NCBI GenBank assembly: GCA_011523485.1
Contig: WTGR01000354.1
Span: 1 to 7,495 of the forward strand
From: Acidobacteriota bacterium
GTDB lineage: Bacteria; Acidobacteriota; Vicinamibacteria; Vicinamibacterales; UBA8438
Direction of reading: 5' to 3'
DNA length: 7,495 bases
Each line of letters starts with the position of its first letter. Position 1 is the first letter of the stretch. Positions 1-5,657 of this stretch are shown in pieces. Position numbers and translations under genes: made by a program. The notes under the pieces were generated by a model. That model was not told the DNA's origin and made no database searches. It saw only the letters and a program-made list of their open reading frames with translations.

Positions 1-104
1 TCGGAGACGTCGACGAGGATGCCGTCCTCGATCGCCTGGGCGCGGGTATAGACGGAGAGCACGGGACCGAATGCGGTTTCGGCGCCGGTTTCGGGATCGG
101 GCAT
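1..104 (-). CDS. DUF6573-like protein, N-terminal fragment (runs off left edge)
   Basis: Only the first 34 codons are inside the window; the frame is still open at base 1. The ATG at 102-104 is preceded by GGAGGA with a 6-base spacer, which fixes the start. The visible residues include SVYTRAQAIEDGILVDVS (17-34). From memory, this resembles the opening of the DUF6573 family, small proteins of unknown function common on plasmids and other mobile elements of high-GC proteobacteria, where a 'YTRAQAIEDGVLVDVS' stretch is characteristic. No function is established that I know of. It lies 94 bases downstream of the 71-residue gene, separated by a GC-rich imperfect hairpin. The family call rests on a short segment and needs the rest of the gene. 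Confidence 0.6.
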   Translation of the reverse strand, partial: MPDPETGAETAFGPVLSVYTRAQAIEDGILVDVS

Positions 105-133
105 GGCAAGTCCTCCATCGGGTCGAGCGGAAA

Positions 134-168
134 GACCCCGCCCCGCGCGGCGGGCGGGACGGGGCGTC
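134..168 (-). terminator. GC-rich imperfect hairpin between two genes, terminator-like
   Basis: CCCCGCCC at 136-143 can pair with GGG-A-CGGGG at 156-164, leaving one bulged A. An alternative fold pairs CGCCCCGC with GCGGGCG. Read on the minus strand, the hairpin lies after the 71-residue gene and is followed by TCTTTCC, a weak pyrimidine tract rather than a true U run. It could attenuate transcription, stabilise an mRNA 3' end, or simply reflect base composition. Confidence 0.35.
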
Positions 169-198
169 ATGGCGGCGGGGTTGCGGCGCCCGGCCGGG

Positions 199-414
199 TC
201 AGTGGGCAGGAACCTCCGGCGGCGGTCCGGGCGGGCCGAGATCGACCGCGACCTCGCCGCCGGTGACGGCTATCGTGACCGTGCGGTCAGGCGGCATGAG
301 CCAGAGCAGGTCGGTCCACACGGCATTGGCGATGGCGCGCTTCTGCGCCTCGTCGTCGGGCCGCGGCGGCGCGGCCGGGATGTCGGCGGTATCTGGAACA
401 GCGGCAGGCTTCAT
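199..414 (-). CDS. Small 71-residue protein homologous to the C-terminus of the neighbouring GHKL ATPase
   Basis: The protein has a Pro/Ala-rich N-terminus (about 1-19), then a compact segment (20-60) starting DDEAQKRAIANAV, and a Pro-rich end. I do not recognise a named family. Residues 20-60 align without gaps to residues 534-574 of the ATP-binding protein at 1050-2795: 18 of 41 are identical by hand count, including DD, IA-AV, L-W, P-DR, V-I, V-V and LG. It is therefore probably a stand-alone copy of that protein's terminal module, predicted as a helix followed by beta strands. The ATG at 412-414 was chosen over an in-frame ATG at 529-531. It has AGGAGGT seven bases upstream, whereas the longer version would add an Arg-rich stretch encoded by a hairpin and has no similar support. 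It sits 159 bases downstream of the 159-residue gene. A shared binding partner with the ATPase is inference. Confidence 0.8.
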   Translation of the reverse strand: MKPAAVPDTADIPAAPPRPDDEAQKRAIANAVWTDLLWLMPPDRTVTIAVTGGEVAVDLGPPGPPPEVPAH

Positions 415-421
415 GAACTGG

Positions 422-428
422 ACCTCCT
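422..428 (-). promoter_or_regulatory. Ribosome binding site of the 71-residue gene
   Basis: AGGAGGT on the minus strand, seven bases before the ATG at 414. This near-perfect Shine-Dalgarno site decides the start in favour of 414 over the upstream in-frame ATG at 531. Confidence 0.8.
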
Positions 429-494
429 GGTGCTGAACGCCGGACAGGGAGGACCGGGACGCTCCCGCGCCCCGGCCCCGCCTCGTCCGGACGC

Positions 495-531
495 ATGCCG
501 GGCTCCGCTCCGGGCGGAGCGGGACGGGCAT
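495..531 (-). repeat. Imperfect palindrome / hairpin in the 415-573 intergenic gap
   Basis: GCTCCGC (502-508) and GCGGAGC (514-520) form a 7-bp perfect stem around a 5-base loop. Outer arms ATGCC (495-499) and GGCAT (527-531) extend it after an asymmetric internal loop. There is no following T run on the minus strand, so a classical intrinsic terminator is unlikely. It may be a transcript-end structure, an mRNA stabiliser or a protein-binding site. The rest of the 159-base gap (415-573) shows only the ribosome binding site at 422-428 and further GC-rich sequence. Confidence 0.45.
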
Positions 532-573
532 CAGTGTGGAAGGAATGGCGGCGGCGACGGGCCGGCGGCCGGT

Positions 574-1053
574 TCAGCCGTCGAGGATGCGCACCCTGGC
601 GCTGCCGCCCTCGACCTCGACCCGGGGCTTGCCGTCGGGACCGACGGACACCGTCACCAGCGGCTTGTTCGCCGGCGGATGCGGCGGGTCGCGCAGTTCC
701 GCCGCGATCGTGCCGGCTTCGTTCTCGAACCGGACCGTCGCCCTGCCTCCGGAGACCCGGACGGCGCCCGGAGGGACGGGGCCGGCAAGGGTCACGACGG
801 GCGGTTCGCCATGCTCGGAAAAGCGGCTGGGGACGGGCAGCGAGCCGTCGTCCCACGGGTCGGCTCCGGCGCCTTCGCAAACGGCATCCACATACGTGTC
901 GGAACAATGGTCTGTCGACCGCCAGCCGGCAGAGTCCTCGTTGGCGGCCGCGATGGCCTTCTCAAGGGCTTCGTCGAGCGTCGCCGCCTCGACCGTGACG
1001 GTGTTGCAGTGGTGCGCGTTGTAGCCAACCTGCACGGTCCAGGGCCGGGTCAC
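574..1053 (-). CDS. Conserved-looking protein of unknown function, 159 residues, coupled to the GHKL ATPase
   Basis: I do not recognise a named family. The GTG start at 1051-1053 overlaps the TGA of the upstream ATP-binding protein (GTGA), and GGAGG lies seven bases before it, so translation is probably coupled. Residues 1-70 look like a small alpha/beta domain (WTVQVGYNAHHCNTVTVEA, then a helix TLDEALEKAIAAANED). This part carries clustered potential metal ligands: H14, H15, C16, H49, C50 and C59. Residues 85-159 alternate short strands and turns and probably form a beta-rich second domain ending SARVRILDG. There is no signal peptide or membrane segment, so it is probably cytoplasmic. The same frame stays open far upstream of 1053, but that part lies wholly inside the ATPase gene and reads as Arg/Pro-rich shadow. 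The tight coupling suggests it works with the ATPase; metal binding is only a possibility. Confidence 0.8.
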   Translation of the reverse strand: MTRPWTVQVGYNAHHCNTVTVEAATLDEALEKAIAAANEDSAGWRSTDHCSDTYVDAVCEGAGADPWDDGSLPVPSRFSEHGEPPVVTLAGPVPPGAVRVSGGRATVRFENEAGTIAAELRDPPHPPANKPLVTVSVGPDGKPRVEVEGGSARVRILDG

Positions 1054-2795
1054 GGCGCGGCCTCCGCGGCGGCGCCGAGGGTCACGGTCACGTCGGGCCG
1101 GCGGATGCGGATGTCGACGGCGCGGTCCCCGGGCACGAACCACATCAGCTCGCGCCGCACGGCCTCGGCGATGGACTGCCGGCAGGCGTCGTCGTCCGAC
1201 AGCAGCAGCCGGGTCGCGAGGTGCAGCGCCTCCTCGTCGAACCGGTCCCGCTGGGTCTCCCAGCTGTCCGCCTCGACGTCGTCGGACGGCGAGAAGAAGG
1301 CGGCCCTGAGCAGCACCGCGAGCTGATGCGGCTGGATCGCGCTGTCCAAGGCCACCAGCGGCAGGGCGTCGTCCAGATGGGACCAGGCCTCGCCCGCGAA
1401 CGCGACGTCGGCCGGGATGTCGAGCGTGTTGGACGGCCCCGCCGCGGGGCGGACGGTGAGTTCGATGCGGATGGAGTCGGGCCGGGAGGGCAGCCTTGCG
1501 GCTCCCGGGCGCGCCCGCTCCGGCAGCGGCCAGTCGTCGATGTCCAACCACTCGGCGCCGGCGGCGGCCAGGACGTCGATCGCCGCCGCCCGGTCGAGCC
1601 CGTCGTACCAGCCGTAGCCTTCGAGCCTGCGGTCGGCCTCGAACAGGCGCGGCGCGAATCCGTCCCGCTCGGCCGCGCGCCAGAGCGCCTGCGCCTCGGG
1701 CGGCTCCGGGTCCCAGTCCATGACCAGGGCGCCGGCGCCGGCAGGGGCGAGCTTCGGCGGATCGCGCCAGAAGTCGGCCTCCGCCACGGAAGGCCTCCAG
1801 GGCCGCAGCACGGCCGGCGGTGGGGCCATCCCGATACCGGCCTCGCGCGCCCGCATCCAGTCCTCGAAGGCCGGGCGCGGGTTGGGATCGTCCGCCATGG
1901 CGCGGTAGATCGCGAGTCGCGCGGCTTCGCGCATCTCCTCGAGGAAATCGTTCTCGACCGCTTCCTTGCGGGCCGGCAGGACGAGTTCCAGATCGGGGCA
2001 GTCGCCCACATCCGCAAGGAGGGTCCAGGCCGGCCCGTGGACGGTCTCGATTGTCGGCAGGCCGACCGCAAGCGTGAGCCCGAAGAAGTTGAGGTCGGGA
2101 TCCCTGTAGCCGCTGCGGCAGTTCCTGAAGACCCCGAACACGAGGCCCCGCCACAGTTCGGCGTGGATGGCGCCGTCGAGGAAGGCGCGGCGCGGCAGCT
2201 CTTCCGGGCCGGCGGCGCCGTCCTCGGTGCGGTCCTCGAAGATCACCGGCAGCGGGTAGTGGCGGGCGGCGTTCTCCGCCGCGTTCCGGATGGTTGCGGC
2301 GCACTCCGTGGCCTGGAACGAAACCGCCGTTCCGTGGGGATACGGAGCCTCATCGTGGGCCTGCACCTCGGCGTCCGCCTCCCCCAGGAAATGCTCTGGC
2401 GCGAGCGCGAGGCGCCAGCCGGGCGCGACATCGCCGTCCGGCGAACGCGGCCGCGAAGACACGGCGCAGTTGCGGCGCGCCAGGCTGGCGAAGCCGAAGC
2501 CGGCGGCGTCCTCGCGCCGGACCGTCGCGTCGTCCCAGCCGTTCTCGCCGAAGCTCAGCAGGACGGCGAAATCGGCGATGCCGGCGCCGTCGTCGGAAAC
2601 GGTGACGGTGAAAGACGGCTCGCCGGAGTCCGGCGCGTTGGCGCTCCCGGCAACCGAAATGCGCACCCGCGTGGCGCCGGCGCGGCGGCTGTTCTGGAGG
2701 GTCTCGGCGAAGATGTCGGCGAGGGTGGCGGCGTAGATACGGGTGACGCGCCTGACGGCGCTCTCGTGGATGCGGGCGCGGATCGTGCGGTTCAT
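1050..2795 (-). CDS. GHKL (Hsp90/MutL-type) ATP-binding protein, 581 residues
   Basis: The N-terminus has the signatures of a GHKL/HATPase fold. The N box is FAETLQNSRRAGA, with E31 and N35 in the catalytic and Mg-binding positions. The ADP-binding DxGxG motif is SDDGAGI (D68, G70, G72). A glycine-rich lid-like segment is AGFGFASLARR (98-108), and HGT is at 154-156. The region around 215-300 (NFFGLTLAVGLP, then ELVLPARKEAVENDF) may correspond to a second transducer-like domain with a conserved Lys; this is inference. Residues 300-530 are of unknown fold. Residues 534-574 form a module that also occurs alone in the 71-residue protein at 199-414. No histidine-kinase H box, receiver or membrane segment is seen, so an ATP-driven conformational role like that of MutL or Hsp90 fits better than signalling. 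The ATG at 2793-2795 has GGAGGT six bases upstream. A strong hairpin separates it from the ParB-like gene, and it overlaps the 159-residue gene by 4 bases. Confidence 0.85.
   Translation of the reverse strand: MNRTIRARIHESAVRRVTRIYAATLADIFAETLQNSRRAGATRVRISVAGSANAPDSGEPSFTVTVSDDGAGIADFAVLLSFGENGWDDATVRREDAAGFGFASLARRNCAVSSRPRSPDGDVAPGWRLALAPEHFLGEADAEVQAHDEAPYPHGTAVSFQATECAATIRNAAENAARHYPLPVIFEDRTEDGAAGPEELPRRAFLDGAIHAELWRGLVFGVFRNCRSGYRDPDLNFFGLTLAVGLPTIETVHGPAWTLLADVGDCPDLELVLPARKEAVENDFLEEMREAARLAIYRAMADDPNPRPAFEDWMRAREAGIGMAPPPAVLRPWRPSVAEADFWRDPPKLAPAGAGALVMDWDPEPPEAQALWRAAERDGFAPRLFEADRRLEGYGWYDGLDRAAAIDVLAAAGAEWLDIDDWPLPERARPGAARLPSRPDSIRIELTVRPAAGPSNTLDIPADVAFAGEAWSHLDDALPLVALDSAIQPHQLAVLLRAAFFSPSDDVEADSWETQRDRFDEEALHLATRLLLSDDDACRQSIAEAVRRELMWFVPGDRAVDIRIRRPDVTVTLGAAAEAAP
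1061..1065 (-). promoter_or_regulatory. Ribosome binding site of the 159-residue gene
   Basis: GGAGG on the minus strand, seven bases before the GTG at 1053. It is embedded in the last codons of the upstream ATPase gene (AEAAP end), which supports the overlapping GTG start. Confidence 0.7.
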
Positions 2796-2828
2796 GGGCG
2801 GACCTCCATGAGGGTTCTGAAACGGAAC

Positions 2829-2860
2829 CGCCCCGCCGGCGGTGGTGCGCCGGCGGGGCG
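2829..2860 (-). terminator. Perfect 13-bp GC stem-loop downstream of the ParB-like gene
   Basis: The arms CGCCCCGCCGGCG (2829-2841) and CGCCGGCGGGGCG (2848-2860) are exact reverse complements around a 6-base loop. The structure begins 19 bases after the ParB-like stop codon. On the minus strand it is followed by GTTCCGTTTC, a poor U tract. A terminator or attenuator between the ParB-like gene and the ATPase gene is the simplest reading. With such a weak U tract, termination may be partial, or the stem may protect the upstream mRNA. Confidence 0.65.
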
Positions 2861-2879
2861 TTTCCTCGGGGCAAGACGG

Positions 2880-5312
2880 CTAGTGGACGCGGCGGAGGAA
2901 CTCGGGGATCTCCATCGGGTCCGGATGGGCGTCGTGCCCGTTGACCGGTCCGGTCACTCCGATGCCGTCCGGCCCGCCCGCGACGGCCGGGTCGGGATCG
3001 GCCTCCCGGGCATCGCCCGGATCGGCGTCGGGACCGGGGTCGACCGTTTCGGTGGCGCCGTTGCCGTCATTCGCCGCCGCGCCGTCCGGCGATGCGGGAT
3101 CGGCGTCCGTCGCATGGCCGTTGCCGACCGGAGCGGCCGCCGGATCGGTCGCGGAGTCGGCGGCCGGTTCCGCGGGCTCCGTAGCCGCGGCGGGCTCAGC
3201 CGTCGCAGTCCCGGCGGTATCGGCCGGCGCGTCCCCGCCGACTCCGGCCGTGCGGCCGGTGTCGAACGCCGCGAAGCCCGGCGGTACCCAGGCGAGCGCC
3301 CTGTCGTGCATCGCGGCGCTGACCCCGACCGGCGGGTCGCCAGCGGCGAAGGCGGTCTCCATCGCCTCGGCCAGCGCGGGCTTCTTGTACTTGGACCGCG
3401 CCGACGCCCAGGCGCCGCCGAACACCACCCGCGCGATGTCGAGAACCCGGGCCTTGTTGATCCGCGACCAGTACATGGCCGCCGTGGGCCGGATGTGCTT
3501 CGCGAAGTCGATGTCGAGCCTTGCCACCGTGGCTTCGAGCTCGAGCCGGGCCTGGGGCTCGAAGGCGAGCTGGCCCTTGACCGTACGCGCGACGCAGGCG
3601 GCGAACAGCGCCTCCTTCTCGGCCCGGGGCAAGGCCCTGAGCGCCGCGAAGGACTCGCCGCCGTCCTCGATCGTCAGCCAGTCCAGCGACAGGTGCGAGC
3701 GGTCTTCCAGCATCGCCTCGCCCGGTGACCAGTCCGCGAAGTCGGCGTCGTTCATGCGGGTGTTGGGGCGGTCCGGGGTCTCCTTGACCGCGATGTCAAG
3801 GGCGTGGTCGTGATAGCCCGGCGTGCACACCGCGCGACCCATCTGGAACAGCGTGAGGTCGAAGGAGGCTTCGAAGTCTCCGGCGAGATGCGCCTTGACC
3901 AGAGCCGTGCGGATCGCGCGCTGATCGTCGGCCAGCCCGATGCCGATGCCGGCTTCCTTGCGCGCCTCGGCCTCGCGGTCCCTCGGCCCCGCCAAGGGCT
4001 GGGAGACGGCCGGGGCGGTGGTGTGAACGCCGTGGGTCGCGGCGTCCGGGTCGTAACCGTTGCCGGCCTGTGCCGCCGCGCCGCCGGACTCCGCGGGCTT
4101 CGGCATGTCCTCGGGCCTTACCAGTCCGGCGATGACCTGGAGCGAGCCGTCATTGCCGACGGTGGCGATGCAGCCGGCGACCGAGAAGTCCTCGCGCCGG
4201 AAGGTGGCCCTTGCCTCGACGGCGCCTTCGAGCTCGTCGAGGCGGGTCTCGATGCGCCCGGCCTCCTCGAGCAGTTCCTCGGTCCACTCGTCGTCGTCGA
4301 GGTCGCGGAGTTCGTCGTACCGGGTCTGGAGCTTCTCGATCTCGGCCTTCTCTTCGTCGGTGGGCACGCCCGGCTGCGGCTCGACGCGGCCGTAGCGCGC
4401 CGTGACGTTCCAGTCGACCTCGACCATGGCGGCGGCCCACTTCCAGCGGGTCGCCAGCTCGTCCACGAAGGTCCCCAGCTTGGTCATGGCGAGGTTGTGC
4501 AGGAGCACCGGGTCCTCGAACCACACGCCGTGCTCGTGCTCGTCGGCGAACAGGTCGCGCAGCACCTGGCCGCCGGCGGCCTCGTAGTCCTCGACCCCGA
4601 CGAAGCGGGCGACGGCGGACGCGCCCGGCACGCGTTCCTCGGTCAGCATGCGCTTCACCTGCCATGCCGCGGGCCGGTAGCCGTGTCCGGAGACCTGCTC
4701 CCAGACCGCCATCTGGCGGGAATGGTCGGTGGTCACCGCGAAGGCCTTGAGCGTCTCCAGGTCGATCTCGCCGGCGCGGTAGGCGTCCAACAGCTTGGGC
4801 GCGACGTTGCCGAGGCGCAGCCGCTGCTCGACCAGCCGCTCGGACGCGCCGAAGCGCGTGGCGATCGCGGAAACCGGCTGGCCGGCCGCGACCAGCTTCG
4901 CGAATGCGGTCACCTGGTCGGCCGGGTGCATGGGGATGCGGATGACGTTCTCGGCGAGCGAGAGCTCGGAAGGCTCGGCGTCGCCGGTCCTGACCTGGCA
5001 GGGCACGGGATGGCTGGCGTCCAGCACCTTGTCCTGGACCAGCGCCTGCATGGCCTTGAGGCGGCGTCCGCCGGCGATCACGGCGAACTGCTCGGCGTCC
5101 GGGGCCGGCTCCCCCGATCCGGCATCGCCGTTCGGCTGCTCCGGCCGGACGATCAGGTTCTCCAGCAGCCCGAAGGCGGCGATCGAGGCCTTGAGCTCGG
5201 CGTCGGCCTGCGGGTCGGGCGGCGTCTTGCGGACGTTCTCGGGCGCGAGCGAAAGCCGGGAGAGCGGGATCTCCCGGATGAGCGGCTCGGTCCTGGGGGC
5301 GATGTGGTTCAT
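2880..5312 (-). CDS. Large ParB/KorB-family DNA-binding protein, 810 residues
   Basis: The N-terminus is a ParB nuclease/CTPase-like domain (about 12-135). It contains ENVRK (25-29), GGRRLKA at 81-87 (the GxRRxxA nucleotide-binding box) and ENVIRIPMHPADQ at 121-133 (the ENxxR...PxxQ box). A KorB-like helix-turn-helix follows around 145-170 (VSAIATRFGASERLVEQRL). Residues 315-370 are strongly charged and probably coiled coil. Residues 445-690 form a second conserved-looking region of unknown function. Residues about 690-795 are an Ala/Pro/Asp/Gly-rich acidic, probably disordered tail, and the chain ends in a short IPEFLRR motif (803-809). At 810 residues it is far longer than a standard ParB (about 300). 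No ParA or parS-like palindrome is visible nearby, so a role in regulation or processing of a mobile element is as likely as partition. GGAGGT lies four bases before the ATG. The name rests on the N-terminal domains. Confidence 0.88.
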   Translation of the reverse strand: MNHIAPRTEPLIREIPLSRLSLAPENVRKTPPDPQADAELKASIAAFGLLENLIVRPEQPNGDAGSGEPAPDAEQFAVIAGGRRLKAMQALVQDKVLDASHPVPCQVRTGDAEPSELSLAENVIRIPMHPADQVTAFAKLVAAGQPVSAIATRFGASERLVEQRLRLGNVAPKLLDAYRAGEIDLETLKAFAVTTDHSRQMAVWEQVSGHGYRPAAWQVKRMLTEERVPGASAVARFVGVEDYEAAGGQVLRDLFADEHEHGVWFEDPVLLHNLAMTKLGTFVDELATRWKWAAAMVEVDWNVTARYGRVEPQPGVPTDEEKAEIEKLQTRYDELRDLDDDEWTEELLEEAGRIETRLDELEGAVEARATFRREDFSVAGCIATVGNDGSLQVIAGLVRPEDMPKPAESGGAAAQAGNGYDPDAATHGVHTTAPAVSQPLAGPRDREAEARKEAGIGIGLADDQRAIRTALVKAHLAGDFEASFDLTLFQMGRAVCTPGYHDHALDIAVKETPDRPNTRMNDADFADWSPGEAMLEDRSHLSLDWLTIEDGGESFAALRALPRAEKEALFAACVARTVKGQLAFEPQARLELEATVARLDIDFAKHIRPTAAMYWSRINKARVLDIARVVFGGAWASARSKYKKPALAEAMETAFAAGDPPVGVSAAMHDRALAWVPPGFAAFDTGRTAGVGGDAPADTAGTATAEPAAATEPAEPAADSATDPAAAPVGNGHATDADPASPDGAAANDGNGATETVDPGPDADPGDAREADPDPAVAGGPDGIGVTGPVNGHDAHPDPMEIPEFLRRVH

Positions 5313-5418
5313 GCGAACCTCCCTCGGTGGTGTGTGTAGGAAAGACGGAAGCGGAGTGGGGAACGACTCCCGCCGGCCCGCCCGCTTCGCCCGGACCCCG
5401 GCTCCGCTCCGACTCCTG

Positions 5419-5430
5419 CCGGCGCGCCGG
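5419..5430. repeat. 12-bp perfect palindrome in the gap before the ParB-like gene
   Basis: CCGGCGCGCCGG is fully self-complementary and begins two bases past the stop of the 74-residue gene. The 120-base gap (5313-5432) also holds GGCTCCGCTCCG (5400-5411), a 12-mer repeated exactly at 501-512 in another gap, and a bulged inverted repeat GCGGAGT...ACTCCCGC (about 5351-5373). I see no convincing sigma70-type promoter. The palindrome could be a protein-binding site, part of a transcript-end hairpin, or chance in GC-rich DNA. Confidence 0.4.
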
Positions 5431-5432
5431 GA

Positions 5433-5657
5433 TCAGCGCGGCGCCGATGGCGGGTCGGCGCTGTCCGCGGCCTCGTCGAGCAGGCGCGCGGCCTTGCGGA
5501 GCGCCGCCGCTGCGTCGCGCATGCAGCGCGCGCTGACCGGGACGTCGGGGTGGAGATCGGGATCGGCGGTCCAGGAGATCCAGAAGGCGAGTTCGGCCAG
5601 CGCCTTCAGCGCCTGCCTGAGCGCCTCGGCCGGAGCGCCGTGGACGGCACGGCTCAC
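5433..5657 (-). CDS. Small alpha-helical protein of unknown function, 74 residues
   Basis: I do not recognise a family. The GTG at 5655-5657 overlaps the TGA of the VWA gene in a GTGA junction, and GGGGAGGG lies seven bases upstream, so this start is preferred. The longer in-frame reading from an ATG at 5846 runs through the VWA gene and gives unlike sequence there. The product has two probable amphipathic helices: residues about 8-30 (EALRQALKALAELAFWISW) and about 42-67 (ARCMRDAAAALRKAARLLDEA), joined by a Pro/Asp loop. It has an acidic, Pro-rich end, a helical-hairpin look, and neither signal peptide nor clear membrane segment. Translational coupling suggests that it is made with, and may bind, the VWA protein. 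It lies 120 bases before the ParB-like gene. Confidence 0.72.
   Translation of the reverse strand: MSRAVHGAPAEALRQALKALAELAFWISWTADPDLHPDVPVSARCMRDAAAALRKAARLLDEAADSADPPSAPR

Noticed and set aside
415..531. Longer 110-residue version of the 71-residue protein starting at the ATG at 531
   Set aside because: The extra 39 residues are Arg-rich and overlap a hairpin, and the upstream ATG lacks a comparable ribosome site, whereas the ATG at 414 has AGGAGGT at ideal distance.
1054..2304. Upstream part of the minus-strand frame that contains the 159-residue gene
   Set aside because: It runs inside the GHKL ATPase gene and reads as Arg/Pro/Gly-rich shadow. The domain-like sequence and a good ribosome site begin only at the GTG at 1053.
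1050..2795. Sensor histidine kinase for the HATPase protein
   Set aside because: No dimerisation/H box, sensor domain, membrane segment or receiver is present. The ATPase domain is at the N-terminus as in Hsp90/MutL-type proteins.
1221..3728. Very long plus-strand open frame (835 codons), with other long plus-strand frames at 103-1326, 3804-5339 and 6212-7411
   Set aside because: They lie antisense to well-supported genes, give Arg/Gly/Val-rich sequence without recognisable domains, and are expected shadows in very GC-rich DNA.
2880..5312. Calling the ParB-like gene a true plasmid partition gene (parB)
   Set aside because: No ParA and no parS-like site are visible, and the protein is far longer than partition ParB proteins.
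5330..5375. Possible sigma70 promoter (TTCCCC ... TACACA) before the ParB-like gene
   Set aside because: Both boxes match poorly and the spacer is about 19 bases, so it is not distinguishable from chance.
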